Shown: positions 1 through 11,000, counted from the first letter of the stretch. The stretch: DNA of 64,000 nucleotides from Bacteroidales bacterium (GCA_017449065.1 JAFSKF010000025.1:1-64000), one strand, 5' to 3'. Notes: generated by a model not told the origin, from the letters alone. Program-made: numbers and translations.

Positions 1-21
1 ATTTATAATTTATAAAGTATC

Positions 22-1002
22 ATGTACTTTATTATCGGATATAGAAGAAAGAACTTGTTGTCAACAGCCCTGCTGCTGACGGCAGGCCTTTTCGTATCCT
101 CTTGTCACGACGAAATCTCCAATCCCGACACCCAGGCGGAAATCCGCGTCGAAACCGACCTTTGGCACATAATGCCCGGTTCGCGTGCCGCAACCGTCGA
201 TAATGCCGCAGACCTGCAAGGCTGCGACCTCAGAATCGATGCCTACATGAACGGCACAACCACCTCGATCATCGAAAACGCCAAGCTCGTCTATGATACG
301 GACGCCTGGCGCTTCGACGACGGCAGCGGCAACACCGTGCACTATTACTGGCCCATCGAAGGCTCCGTCTATGCGGGCAATACCGTCTCGTCGCTCGACT
401 TTGTGGGTTATTGCCCCAATGCTACGCCTGCCTACGTCTCTTCGCTCACCTATGCCGCAGGCGGTTCCCTTTCCTTCGTCTGCGACCTCAGCAGCTATAT
501 GACCTCTGCCGCCCAGTCAGGCCTCACCGAGTTCCTCTGGGCATACACCGGCAACCAGACGAAAGACACCAACTCCGGCACCGTCAACCTCACCTTCCGC
601 CACCCCTTCGCCCGAGTGAAGTTCGTCATCACGGCAGAGAGCGGCACAAACGTCAAGATCAACAGCATCGGCATAGCCGGCTTGAAAACCAGCGGCACAT
701 GCTCCTACGACGGCAGCACGACAACATGGGACAGCTACGGAGGCAACACGGCGATGAGCCTCACGCAGGAACTGGAAATCGGCGGAACCACCGAGACGGA
801 TCCTTTCCTCGTCATCCCCAACGACTACGGCACGAAGACCCTTACCGTCAACGCCACGTGGGACGACTGGAGCGATGTGACGACAGATGTCTCGGCCAGC
901 GTCAACTTCAACTGGGCGGCCGGCTACAGCTATACATACAACCTCACCCTCACGAAGTATGCCCTGAAGGTGGATACGGAAAAATTTACGGAACAATGGT
1001 GA
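22..1002 (+). CDS. Fimbrillin family lipoprotein (Mfa/FimA-like)
   Basis: Predicted surface lipoprotein of the fimbrillin superfamily, whose members form or decorate Bacteroidales fimbriae. The 326-residue product starts with a basic region and hydrophobic stretch ending in the lipobox LFVSSC (Cys about residue 28). The mature part has fimbrillin-like features: an Arg (PGSRAATVD, about residue 55) where gingipain-type maturation cleaves known fimbrillins, an FDDGSG...YYWP element near residues 93-110, and a beta-rich Ser/Thr/Gly/Asn composition. An in-frame stop lies just upstream (positions 13-15), so this ATG is the first possible start. The giant gene begins 50 nt downstream on the same strand, suggesting co-transcription. 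The family call rests on signal and composition rather than a whole-length match. Whether it is a stalk, tip or anchor subunit cannot be told. Confidence 0.75.
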   Translation: MYFIIGYRRKNLLSTALLLTAGLFVSSCHDEISNPDTQAEIRVETDLWHIMPGSRAATVDNAADLQGCDLRIDAYMNGTTTSIIENAKLVYDTDAWRFDDGSGNTVHYYWPIEGSVYAGNTVSSLDFVGYCPNATPAYVSSLTYAAGGSLSFVCDLSSYMTSAAQSGLTEFLWAYTGNQTKDTNSGTVNLTFRHPFARVKFVITAESGTNVKINSIGIAGLKTSGTCSYDGSTTTWDSYGGNTAMSLTQELEIGGTTETDPFLVIPNDYGTKTLTVNATWDDWSDVTTDVSASVNFNWAAGYSYTYNLTLTKYALKVDTEKFTEQW

Positions 1003-1007
1003 CGGAT

Positions 1008-1041
1008 GGTTCAAGGGTTCAAGGTTCAAAGGTTCAAGGTT
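1008..1041. repeat. Short GGTTCAA tandem repeat between the two surface-protein genes
   Basis: The 50-nt spacer between the fimbrillin-like gene and the giant gene is almost filled by four or five imperfect copies of GGTTCAA(A/G). It looks like a slippage-prone microsatellite rather than a protein-binding site. Its position just before the giant gene means copy changes could alter spacing to the start codon. Confidence 0.7.
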
Positions 1042-1052
1042 AAAGACGTAAG

Positions 1053-4000
1053 ATGAAACGCATAAAACGATATATAACTCTGATTGTTACCTTGCTTCTG
1101 CTTGGCAGCATGGTGAGCGAAGCGTGGGCATACAAGGTGACCTACCATGTGCTGACGCTTCCCATCGATGCCTCGTCGGCAGAAATGGTGTCGGCTGTTG
1201 ACGGCAAGCGACTGGAGGCCATCAGGGTCGTTGTCGATAATGCCGCCACCATCGAGCTGCCCGCCCACTTCAAGAGTCCATTAGCCACGGACTTCCAATA
1301 CTGGGCCGCTGATCAGGTGGGAGCGAGTGCCGCAACCGAATTATACTCAGGGTCAAGCCGAGTGAAGGAAGTCATCTACACCTTGGATACTTCCACGGCT
1401 ACAGAAACGACAGAGGGAACCTCTGTAGATAGCAACTGCGACATCTATGTCACCTACGACTACAACTCGTCGAACACGATAGCCGACCTCAGCGGCTCGA
1501 CGACGTATGTCATCGGAGCCACCTATGGTTTCCTGGCTCTGAACCGAGGCCGCAACAACCGCCCGGCAGTAGTGCCGAGGGCCAAGGTGACGGAGGACTG
1601 CCTGACGAGCGAAGACTTTGTGAAGATCGACAATCCCGGCAGCGGCATCACCACCTACTGGAACAGCGGCGACAATAAGAATGCGAGAGCAGACGTGGAG
1701 TCGCAGTTCTTTTTCCAGTTCAAGCTGGAGGGCAGCGACCCCTACAACATCGCTATCCGAACGGCTTACAACAGGGACATCACCTACATAGAGAAGAATG
1801 AGGGTACGAACAATTTTGTGTATAAGTGGTACAAGGAGAGCCGATTGTTCGCTTCGGGCAGCAATAACGGCTTCCTCGCCAGCGATATCAACAAAAAATA
1901 TACTACCGCATGGGTTTCCGGAAGTGCCAACCCTACCGACCCGGATTCAGAATCCTCGGCCGGTTACTTTCACGGCACGAATGCACCTATCTGGAGCTCC
2001 TTCGCCCTGCTGAACAACACCACCAGTACGGGCTATGTGTTCATGGGCAGCCGCACGTACAACACCAACGGCACTTTCAACGCCACTACAGGGTCGAACA
2101 ACAGCTATAACTACAACTACCTGAAGCTCGACAACAATAACCTGACCATCAACAAGGTGTCTCCGGCTGATGCCACGAAGAAATACTCTGTGGATGCAAC
2201 GTTCTATGAAATCAGGGATGTCCGCTTCAACGTGAAGACGCCTTTTGGCCACACGGTGTCGGCATCGGTCAAGATGAGTGACTACAAGATTCTGAACGAC
2301 GACATCTCCATCGGCGACATCCCCACGTCGCTGGAGCGCAAATACTGTACGTTCACGAAATTCTACAAGGACGCGGCGCTCACCCAGGAGATTACCAAGT
2401 ACTCCCAGATGACGGGTACCGATGTCTATGTGGGCTACGAGGTGCAGAACACGCCTTTCGAGGCTATCGCTTCAGACGCCAGCTACACCACCGCCACCTG
2501 GTATGAACTGACCGACGCAGGAAGCACGCAGGAATATGGCAGAAAGATAAAGAACAATTCCGGCACCTACAAGAACAACGGTGCCAGCGGAGTGTATGAC
2601 AAGGAGAGCGAGTTCGCCTTCATAGGCGACCCCTACGAACTGAAGGTGCTTTATCGCGAAGGCTCCGAAGATGCAGTCGCAAACACCTATGTCACCCTGA
2701 GCACCTACAACACTTGGGACATCCCTGCCGACGATGAGGAAGAAGGTTTCCTGCTGCGAAAGTATGGTGACACAGGATATTGGAACTGGAACACGGGACA
2801 GCCGACAGGAGCTGTCACCTATGGGACGAACCTCGCACAAGCTGCGGGCAAAGAAGCACAGACGATTACGTTCACCGTCAGCGGCCTGAATGGCAGCAAG
2901 TATTTCAAGGTGACAACGGGCGGAACGGATGTGGCACAAATCGTTTCCGTCACCCCGACCGTTGGTTCTGTAGAGGCAGAAACAGGATCATCGGCTACCG
3001 TCTCCGTGCGGTTGGCGGAAAACGCTGGAGCCAGCAACAAGACGATGACTGTCACCATACAGGAATATAGCGATGCCGACGGCGAAACGGCATCGGGCAC
3101 GGCTTCGGTCATCACCATCACACAGGGCATAGCAACGTCGTCCTTTGCCGGCAACACCGTAGAGTACAGCACTTCGGCCTCTACCCGAGTAAAAGTATTG
3201 GAACTCCCCAAGAAAACCTTCACCTACAAGATTGTAGATAAGTCAGGACGCATCGCCGTGACGGCAACGGCCAGTCAGACCATTTTCTCGAAGCTTTCGC
3301 TTGCCAGCGTACCAAGCATTATCGTCAGCCCGTTCATCATCGATGAGACCATTACGTTCTATTCGTCGTTTGACAGCGGCAGCGGTGCCGGCACGGGAAC
3401 CAGCCGCACCCACTTGTCAACGGTGATTACCGAAACCCCCAATGCCGATGCTCCCATCTACGTGAAATACACGACCACCCATTTGCCCAACAAGCCCTTC
3501 AAACTGAGCGAGGACCAGACGATTTTCGTCCGGTTGAACGGGCAGTATATTTATTATGAAGGTGGCTCTGTCAAGAGTTCGTCCGGTTCTGAGGAAGATG
3601 ATAAATACAGGTGGAAACTGAGAGGCCAAGACCCCTACGCTATGCTCCTTGACAACCTCGGGGCAAGAACCGCTCTCAGCGCAACAGGCAGCGAGTCGGT
3701 CGCGGTGCCTACCGACGATGACGGTACAACAGCTTCTCAGTCAAGACAGGTAGGCGCCTGGGTGAAACTGGCGGCAGCTGTGGGTAATGACGTTGCCCTT
3801 ACTTTTGATAAGGTCAGAGCTAACGCCCAGCCGTTTATCGCCAAGAGCAGCGCCCGAGCCGGTGTCTATGAGGTGATGGTGGCCACGGGCGACGGCGTGG
3901 ATGCCTCCGATACCTATTATAATATAGGACGCCCTGAAGCGAATACGGTGAAGATTTATAGCAACGTGACCTATCAGGCGGGTGACGACGAAGAGATCAA

Positions 4001-7000
4001 GTTCCGATTGGAAGAGAATCAAGGCTTCGTCTATCACCTGATAGACAAGGCCAAGCATGAACTGCTGAGGGTGGAAAACAAGAGTCCTGAGCTGGTGTTG
4101 CCGGCAGAGTATCAGAGTCCGCTGGTGGGTGCTGCGAACTACAGCTATTATGCCCCGGACAACATCACCATCTCCGGCACCACATATACACCCACAGACC
4201 CCGCTATCAAACTGAGCAGCCTGAGTGGGCTGGATGCCACATATAGCAAAACAAGCGGGGACTATAATTCGGCATGGACTGCTGCTGATGAGACACATAA
4301 GTTGACGGCAGTGAATGAAACAGATGTGGACGCGCAGGCAAAGAAACTGGCGGCTACGGGTGACTACTATTACAGAATCGGAGAGACTTCCACCTACTAT
4401 CACGTCAATGTCACCAAATCCTGTTATCACGACATCTACGTGACCTACGTGAAGAACGACCTCGTGACGTTCAACAGCACCGGCAGCCCCTATATGCTGA
4501 GGTTCCTCAATCCATACGCCGCTGGTTATTATTTGGAAGACGGTAAAGACAAACTGACCTCAGAACAGATTCAGGCCGTCTATCCCTACTGTAATGGCGA
4601 CGGCAACCTGAACATCTATGGCACTGAAATGAACGAGGAGCAGATGAACGGCGGTGCCAACACCCGTCCGCGCTGGATATGGTACTTCGACTGCCCAACA
4701 GGCTATGCCGACGACCCCTACCACGTGACGATACGCTCCAGAAGCACGATATCCTATAACGGTGTCAGCAATAATACCTATCTGAAAACCTACGCCGTAC
4801 ACTTCAATCAGGATGCTGATCCCGCCACTAAACATATTGTAACGGGAGGCAGCCTGCCCGGCATCGCCTCTGAAGAGCCTACGGAATATATGATACTGGG
4901 TGCCGAAGGCAACTACCGGCTGATGACAACCGAATCGATTGATGACGGCATTACCAACGAGCGCCGCAGCGTCACCTCGCTCGAACAGTACTGGAAGACG
5001 TACAACATGATCCGACTGGATGTGCTCGGTCTGGCGAAAGCTACAGAAAATGGTTTTAGCGACGATCCCGCGACTTTCGTGGTGCCTGACGACCCCTTCA
5101 CGGCTTATAACAAAGACCATGACCCCGATCTTACTTACCGGGAGTATCTTTACCAGGTGAAAAACTGGCATAGCTACGATGCCTATGCCAATGCTACCCG
5201 CTGGAACGGCTTCAACGACGTCGAAGGCAAATCTGGCTTGGAGAAGAAGAAGGTGGAACAGCTGGAACACTGGTTCCAGACCTTCGACATGGGCAACGGT
5301 GCCTTCGACATCGAGGATGCCAACATCCCGCCCGTACTGGTGCTGCTCGACCGCCACGGCTGGGAGATTATGCGCAAGCCCCTGCCTACCACCACCTATC
5401 CCTACGGCGACGAGCTGGATGCCCTGCGGGCCTACGACAGTCCGATGGTGAAGGAATACCACTTCTTCAACAATGCCACCAAGGCCAGCGGTTGCCATAA
5501 GTACTCGCTCCGAATCCAGAACAATGCGTTGAGAGACGCCATCAAGGACGGCGGTACAGAATACACCTCCACGTCGCTTGCCGCATTGCCCCCGATAACC
5601 GCATCGGGAGTAAAGGACGGCAACGGATTCATTCAGGATTTCTATGTCACGTACACCGTGAAGGAGGAGTATGAGAAGAGCTATGATTACTCTTTCACAG
5701 ACAACGGTGACGGTACGTTTACCGAAACGGGAACACCCTCAAAATTCCTGGTGCTGCAAAACGACCGATTCCTGAAGAAGGAGAACGACCGAGAGAAAAA
5801 CCGTTACTATTTCAGTAAGCCTATCTGGGAGCATACCAATCCTACGGGTGGTAATGTGTACGACCTGATTCTCAGTCCCCAGAATAATACGGTCGCTATC
5901 CTGGATGGTTCAGGGAACATCTCCAATGACAACTTCTGGTACATTGGTCCCAATCTGGACATCGACAAGGAGATGGGCTTCAAGTGGACGCTGGCTGGAA
6001 CAACCGAATACGACACCAAGAAGACCTACGCCAACACGTCGAAGGTGGACTATATGCAAACCACAGGCTTCGACCCTTACAACCTGCAGATAAAGAATGC
6101 AGGAACTAACAAATATATAACAACCCATATCACATCTGCCGCATTGGTGGGTGGTGCGATGGTGGGCAGCTACAATCACGATGCAGATACAGATACAACA
6201 AATGTAACACTTAAGGAAGGTTTCAGTTTTGGCGACGTAGATCCGAATGTGAGTACGGGAAGCGAGGGTCATGATCACACCAACTTGAAGATCAGCAACC
6301 AGACCTTTATGGCGGTGTCGGATGCCAACGGCAACATGCAACTGATGCCGCGCTTCGACCATACTCTGCGTGTCAACACAGAAAAGACTTCTCCTTACCA
6401 GACCTCGCTGCAAGAGCCTAAGCTCAATGCACAGACTGCCAGCGTGGACGACAACAACTCGATGAACGCACAGACCACTTTCCTGATACGTCCGCAGATT
6501 GTTGAATATCTCATCATCGACAATCAAGGACGCGAGGCGCTGCGCTACAAGCGGGCAGGTGAATACTACCCCGCCATCACCGAGCACTTCAAGAGTCCGC
6601 TGGCTACCAACTTCAGGTTCTATAAGACGTTGACAGACAGCAATAATGACGGGGTGTATGAAATGGAGACGCTTGCCGATGAGATTACCGGGTCGTTTGC
6701 CGAGGCTGGACTTGACGACGACAATGACATCGTCTATGTGCGCTACGATTACAACGAGAACTACGACGTTGACGGCGAGAACATTTTGCAAGGCAAGTGG
6801 TTCACCATTAAACTGAACGATCTGGATGTGCAGGCCAACGGAACAGTCAATACCTCCGACGGTACGGGTGTGTCGCTCTTTGCTGATGCCATTTCTCCTG
6901 CTTCTCCCACCAAGCCCGCAACCATTGATGAAAACGACAAGACCTGGCAATGGAAGTTCCTAAGAGCACCTTCCGATCCGTCGTCGGCATACTACGAGGC

Positions 7001-10000
7001 TCCCGACCCGTATGCCATAGAACTGTATAACCGCTATGCCAACTATTCTGCTACTTCGGCAGAACCCAATCCCATGAGTGTGCCCATCAAGGTAAACGGC
7101 AAGGATCGCTTCAGCTTGCTATCGCACCCCGACGGCGGCTATGCGCTGGCAGTGAACGGATTGGGGACGTACAACTACTCCTTCCTAAACGGAGCCGCAA
7201 TGACTACCAGCGTGGCAGCTACGACAACAGCGGAAAACCGACAGAAGATAACTGTTGCAGATGAAGCCGCATATACCTCAGCCAAGGCAGCATTGTCTGT
7301 GGATGGAGAGTATTACTATAAGTATGGTAATGGCGATGAACCACGGACATATAGTTACAGGAAAGTAACAAGAGCGAATGGCGATACTGATGCAGGGGTG
7401 GCTTGCTCTGACGATGATTGGACCAATGGTGACCAGTACAATTTCACTGTTAAAACAAACGCCCTCAGCCCTGGCGCAAAACTCCTTATCAACGACGACG
7501 TGACACACAACTATACGTATCGGGTCATCACCAATGGGAACAAACTTGCTGCCAGCGCAACGCAGACAGGCGAGGAGGCTTCAGTTCGCAACAACGCGCC
7601 TTACCTGCCTGCTGAAATTCAGACACCCCTGCTGAATGACGAGACGGACTATCTGTATTACGGCAGTGCCACCATTGATGACAACTCGACTCCGGCTGAC
7701 CTGAGCGATGATACATATACTATGGTTACGGCCACCAAACTCTTCACCCTGTATGGTCTTTACGAAGACTTGGTATATGTGCGTTATAATGCCTATAATG
7801 CAGAGACAACGCCCTATTTTGTGCCGAATGTAAAAGCGGTTGACGGAAGTGGCAAGGTGGCGCGGGGCTCGGGGTCGAACGATGTGGCGATGAGCATCAG
7901 CGGGGACTTACCCTATAACATCATCTGGGAGAACGACAACATGATGGTGTCTTCAGACAATGATGCCATCTCTGACGGAGGAAACCATGCTTTGGCCGGA
8001 ACCACACCCTACGTCTGGTATTTCACAGGCGAAGATCCGTATGCCCTTAAGATAAAACACATGGGCGGAAAATACGCTGACGGAAGCACAACGCTGGTCA
8101 CAGAAGCAAGTGCTAAGGACTTCATGCTGCTGAAGAAAACGGGCTACGACTATGGCATACTGGCTGAGACAGGCAATCAGAACACCAAACTCAGCGGATA
8201 TGGTGGCGCGACAACCACAGGAGACCCCACGAAGTTCATCATCTTCGGTCTGTCGGTGCATAAGTTGTACTATCATCTGATTATAGCAAAGAGCTGTCCG
8301 AATCAGACAGCCGACCCTCTTCGAACGGATCAGTATGTGGATATCCCATATATGGAGACGGAAAGCGGCACACTGACTACCAAGAGAATATACGGCACCA
8401 CCCAGCGCGACCTGACATCGGTAAATGCTGGCGAGGGCACGCACTATGCCGGAGAGAAATATCAGTTGGGCGAAACCATAAACTGGTATGATGCAGAAGC
8501 GAAAAGTGTTATAGGCCACACCTACAGCTACGATGCCGGTACGGTAAGTATTGGCGACGCGCTGGAAGTGCCCAGCGTATTCTATCGTGCCAACTGTACG
8601 TTCGACCACTATATTGAAGGCATTTACAGTACTGATGGATCTGCTGCGGATGCTACATTGAACGCCAAGTACAAGGGACTGAAACAGGAGATCTTGATGG
8701 CAGATGCAGATCTTATCGGCAAGACGGTGGTGGTGAATATCGTCTATCAGTTCGATAAGAGTGTGGCTACGAATACTGGACTTGGATTCGTGACGAGCAC
8801 GGATCAGAACCTGTGGTACACGCTGGAGGCCTTAAATGCTGGAACGCCCTATCTGGCACGCTATACCAATAGTCAAGGTCTGAAGATGGTGGCCGGACGT
8901 GAGACACGCTATACCAACGACTACCTCTTCACACCTGTAGGCGATGTGTATGGCTTCAAGATGTTCAACCGTTATTTCCTGAAGAATAGTAATCCGTCAG
9001 GCGATGACTACACCAAGATGATGACGACTTCCTCTTTGGCAGCTGATGCAGAGGTGGCGATAGGTACACCTGCCAACGGATATGAAGTCTATGAACTGAC
9101 AGCAGGTGATAACCCTGGCTATTTCCGTATGCACCCCGTAGCCAATAATAGCGGAACGCAGTACTATGTCAATATGGTGGGAAATGACTTGAAGCTGGGC
9201 ACTACGCCTTCAGAGTGGATGTGGGGACTGGATGTAGGCATGTTGCAGCCCTACTTCATGTCGGCAGGCAATGTGGGTGGCCTCACCAAGACACCGAAGG
9301 CAGGTAGGGAGAAGTCCGGCGAGACGCTCTATGAGGAGGCACTGGAAACCGGTAAAGTCACCGCCCTGCAGGCTGTGGTGTACGACGATGACAATATCGT
9401 CGATTTCACTGACGGCTACTACCGGCTGCACTCGCAACCCGGCATCCCTGGCATCAGTCCTGTACGCTACGCCAGCGGTTATCTGCATGATACAGAGCGG
9501 ACGGCTGTCAGCGGTGGTATCCCCATGCACTTCTACAGCAAGGTGGGGGTAACCGGAACATTCGCCGGAGAAACCTATCCGCTGACGTCGGGCTTCACGG
9601 TGACCAATGCCACCCGAGGTGATATTCCAGTTCCCGCCACGGAGGCTGACCCGTCAACGATATTCCATGCAGTCAGTGGAAGTGCAATTGCCAACCGAAC
9701 CCTCACCAACGTTACCTTGAGCACGCAGGGACTGAACATCAAAGAAAACAAGATGGGTACTGCCACAGGCACCACTTTCCGACTTATCGACATCGGTGGA
9801 GGCGTGGTGATCCTGTTTGAGCCTTCATCAAGCAACTACTTCAATTTTACCCAGACAGGCAATATCTACGACCTGAAATACTCGACTGCCACAGCTGACC
9901 GACTGGACGACGTGAAATGGTGCATGGAGCCAGCCGCCAGCCAGGGTCTGAAGGTGACGATGAACGACGGTGGCGACGACCATTATTACGCCACGTTCTA

Positions 10001-10730
10001 TGCGCCTTTTGATGTGTTGCTGCCAAGCGATGACGGTGACAAGAAATATGATGCATATATCAGCACCGAATGGGGCACCACGTGCATCTACCCGAAGAAG
10101 GTGCCTGCCGTTGGAGAAACCTACGCAGAGGGTAAGTTCGTACCTGCGGGTACGCCCGTCATCCTGCGCACAACCGACACCAGTGGCAGCATCACACTCA
10201 CCCTGCCCAACAACTCACCTGCACCGTCGCCTTTGTCTTGCGTCTTCTCGGGTGAATACTTGGAAAAGATGCTCGCTGCCGATGCATCGAACGATGTCTA
10301 TACTTTCGGACTGCCGTTTACCAGCACGGTGACTATCGACCGCGCTGACGGCAGCATCACGGCACCATTGCTCACGCAGGACAACACACATATAGGCTTC
10401 TACATCAATGCCACACCCAATAAGGAGGCCAATTCATTGGAATCCTTGTGGACTCGCAACAATCGCTACGTGCTGCACAACAAAGTGTACTACCGTTCTT
10501 CAGGAGAATCTCCTGCTCCTCAAACCCGTTCCATCGACTTCGTTCCGGTTGATTTCGGAGATGAGGAACCTGAGATTGAAGAAAATGCGGAGGAGAATGA
10601 TTTGCGGTATGCCGGCATTTACGATTTGCAGGGACGCAAGGTTGCGGAGTTGCAAAATAGCGACGCTCCGTTTAAGCATTTGGCGCCGGGTATGTACATC
10701 GTGAACGGAAAGAAGGTCCTGATCCGATAA
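1053..10730 (+). CDS. Giant secreted repeat protein with T9SS-type C-terminal tail
   Basis: A 3225-residue exported protein of unknown function. It has a clear signal peptide (MKRIKRYITLIVTLLLLGSM, ending near AWA) and a C-terminal tail (GIYDLQGRKVAEL...GMYIVNGKKVLIR) of the type A sorting signal used by the type IX secretion system. Between them is a degenerate long repeat. Each unit contains an aromatic/hydrophobic strand followed by a DPY core, as in W-K-L-R-G-Q-DPY-A-M-L, at residues about 229, 526, 860, 1221, 1674, 1985 and 2328, giving units of about 300-450 residues. Unit heads carry 'FKSPLAT(D/N)F' or 'YQSPL/IQTPL' elements (about residues 74, 1022, 1847, 2190). Residues about 603-693 resemble a BACON-like beta-sandwich ending in ITITQG. 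It may be a surface adhesin or a matrix protein; no enzymatic motif was seen. The frame is unbroken over 9.7 kb. Confidence 0.8.
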   Translation: MKRIKRYITLIVTLLLLGSMVSEAWAYKVTYHVLTLPIDASSAEMVSAVDGKRLEAIRVVVDNAATIELPAHFKSPLATDFQYWAADQVGASAATELYSGSSRVKEVIYTLDTSTATETTEGTSVDSNCDIYVTYDYNSSNTIADLSGSTTYVIGATYGFLALNRGRNNRPAVVPRAKVTEDCLTSEDFVKIDNPGSGITTYWNSGDNKNARADVESQFFFQFKLEGSDPYNIAIRTAYNRDITYIEKNEGTNNFVYKWYKESRLFASGSNNGFLASDINKKYTTAWVSGSANPTDPDSESSAGYFHGTNAPIWSSFALLNNTTSTGYVFMGSRTYNTNGTFNATTGSNNSYNYNYLKLDNNNLTINKVSPADATKKYSVDATFYEIRDVRFNVKTPFGHTVSASVKMSDYKILNDDISIGDIPTSLERKYCTFTKFYKDAALTQEITKYSQMTGTDVYVGYEVQNTPFEAIASDASYTTATWYELTDAGSTQEYGRKIKNNSGTYKNNGASGVYDKESEFAFIGDPYELKVLYREGSEDAVANTYVTLSTYNTWDIPADDEEEGFLLRKYGDTGYWNWNTGQPTGAVTYGTNLAQAAGKEAQTITFTVSGLNGSKYFKVTTGGTDVAQIVSVTPTVGSVEAETGSSATVSVRLAENAGASNKTMTVTIQEYSDADGETASGTASVITITQGIATSSFAGNTVEYSTSASTRVKVLELPKKTFTYKIVDKSGRIAVTATASQTIFSKLSLASVPSIIVSPFIIDETITFYSSFDSGSGAGTGTSRTHLSTVITETPNADAPIYVKYTTTHLPNKPFKLSEDQTIFVRLNGQYIYYEGGSVKSSSGSEEDDKYRWKLRGQDPYAMLLDNLGARTALSATGSESVAVPTDDDGTTASQSRQVGAWVKLAAAVGNDVALTFDKVRANAQPFIAKSSARAGVYEVMVATGDGVDASDTYYNIGRPEANTVKIYSNVTYQAGDDEEIKFRLEENQGFVYHLIDKAKHELLRVENKSPELVLPAEYQSPLVGAANYSYYAPDNITISGTTYTPTDPAIKLSSLSGLDATYSKTSGDYNSAWTAADETHKLTAVNETDVDAQAKKLAATGDYYYRIGETSTYYHVNVTKSCYHDIYVTYVKNDLVTFNSTGSPYMLRFLNPYAAGYYLEDGKDKLTSEQIQAVYPYCNGDGNLNIYGTEMNEEQMNGGANTRPRWIWYFDCPTGYADDPYHVTIRSRSTISYNGVSNNTYLKTYAVHFNQDADPATKHIVTGGSLPGIASEEPTEYMILGAEGNYRLMTTESIDDGITNERRSVTSLEQYWKTYNMIRLDVLGLAKATENGFSDDPATFVVPDDPFTAYNKDHDPDLTYREYLYQVKNWHSYDAYANATRWNGFNDVEGKSGLEKKKVEQLEHWFQTFDMGNGAFDIEDANIPPVLVLLDRHGWEIMRKPLPTTTYPYGDELDALRAYDSPMVKEYHFFNNATKASGCHKYSLRIQNNALRDAIKDGGTEYTSTSLAALPPITASGVKDGNGFIQDFYVTYTVKEEYEKSYDYSFTDNGDGTFTETGTPSKFLVLQNDRFLKKENDREKNRYYFSKPIWEHTNPTGGNVYDLILSPQNNTVAILDGSGNISNDNFWYIGPNLDIDKEMGFKWTLAGTTEYDTKKTYANTSKVDYMQTTGFDPYNLQIKNAGTNKYITTHITSAALVGGAMVGSYNHDADTDTTNVTLKEGFSFGDVDPNVSTGSEGHDHTNLKISNQTFMAVSDANGNMQLMPRFDHTLRVNTEKTSPYQTSLQEPKLNAQTASVDDNNSMNAQTTFLIRPQIVEYLIIDNQGREALRYKRAGEYYPAITEHFKSPLATNFRFYKTLTDSNNDGVYEMETLADEITGSFAEAGLDDDNDIVYVRYDYNENYDVDGENILQGKWFTIKLNDLDVQANGTVNTSDGTGVSLFADAISPASPTKPATIDENDKTWQWKFLRAPSDPSSAYYEAPDPYAIELYNRYANYSATSAEPNPMSVPIKVNGKDRFSLLSHPDGGYALAVNGLGTYNYSFLNGAAMTTSVAATTTAENRQKITVADEAAYTSAKAALSVDGEYYYKYGNGDEPRTYSYRKVTRANGDTDAGVACSDDDWTNGDQYNFTVKTNALSPGAKLLINDDVTHNYTYRVITNGNKLAASATQTGEEASVRNNAPYLPAEIQTPLLNDETDYLYYGSATIDDNSTPADLSDDTYTMVTATKLFTLYGLYEDLVYVRYNAYNAETTPYFVPNVKAVDGSGKVARGSGSNDVAMSISGDLPYNIIWENDNMMVSSDNDAISDGGNHALAGTTPYVWYFTGEDPYALKIKHMGGKYADGSTTLVTEASAKDFMLLKKTGYDYGILAETGNQNTKLSGYGGATTTGDPTKFIIFGLSVHKLYYHLIIAKSCPNQTADPLRTDQYVDIPYMETESGTLTTKRIYGTTQRDLTSVNAGEGTHYAGEKYQLGETINWYDAEAKSVIGHTYSYDAGTVSIGDALEVPSVFYRANCTFDHYIEGIYSTDGSAADATLNAKYKGLKQEILMADADLIGKTVVVNIVYQFDKSVATNTGLGFVTSTDQNLWYTLEALNAGTPYLARYTNSQGLKMVAGRETRYTNDYLFTPVGDVYGFKMFNRYFLKNSNPSGDDYTKMMTTSSLAADAEVAIGTPANGYEVYELTAGDNPGYFRMHPVANNSGTQYYVNMVGNDLKLGTTPSEWMWGLDVGMLQPYFMSAGNVGGLTKTPKAGREKSGETLYEEALETGKVTALQAVVYDDDNIVDFTDGYYRLHSQPGIPGISPVRYASGYLHDTERTAVSGGIPMHFYSKVGVTGTFAGETYPLTSGFTVTNATRGDIPVPATEADPSTIFHAVSGSAIANRTLTNVTLSTQGLNIKENKMGTATGTTFRLIDIGGGVVILFEPSSSNYFNFTQTGNIYDLKYSTATADRLDDVKWCMEPAASQGLKVTMNDGGDDHYYATFYAPFDVLLPSDDGDKKYDAYISTEWGTTCIYPKKVPAVGETYAEGKFVPAGTPVILRTTDTSGSITLTLPNNSPAPSPLSCVFSGEYLEKMLAADASNDVYTFGLPFTSTVTIDRADGSITAPLLTQDNTHIGFYINATPNKEANSLESLWTRNNRYVLHNKVYYRSSGESPAPQTRSIDFVPVDFGDEEPEIEENAEENDLRYAGIYDLQGRKVAELQNSDAPFKHLAPGMYIVNGKKVLIR

Positions 10731-10748
10731 AGTACAAAAAAACACAGC

Positions 10749-10781
10749 GGAAGCGATTTCCTGAGTTCAGGAGTTGCTTCC
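10749..10781. terminator. Possible stem-loop after the giant gene
   Basis: GGAAGC and GCTTCC bracket an inner CCTGA/TCAGG pair 18 nt after the stop codon. There is no U-tract on the plus-strand side; an A-run lies upstream, so the hairpin would look more like an intrinsic terminator for minus-strand transcription. The function is uncertain. Confidence 0.4.
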
Positions 10782-10796
10782 GACTGCGTCGGGAGG

Positions 10797-11000
10797 ACCA
10801 AAGCTGCGCGAGAAATGAAATCTGCTGCGTCGGCACGACTTCCGCAAGATTTGTAACGCTTCCCCGAGAGTCGGCGGCACCAAAGCTGCGCGAGAAATGA
10901 AATCTGCTGCGTCGGTACGACTTCCGCAAGATTTGTAACGCTTCCCCGAGAGTCGGCGGCACCAAAGCTGCGCGAGAAATCAAATCCGCTGTGTCGGCGC
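10797..11000. repeat. 82-bp tandem direct repeat, about 2.5 copies
   Basis: Unit starts (ACCAAAGCTGCGCGAG) lie at 10797, 10879 and 10961, an exact 82-bp period. The first two copies differ at one position that I can see (GGCACGACT against GGTACGACT); the third breaks off after about 40 bp. Reading frames cross the array on the minus strand but they are repeat-derived and lack family features, so I treat it as non-coding. It occupies most of the 431-nt gene-free stretch after the giant gene. Confidence 0.9.
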
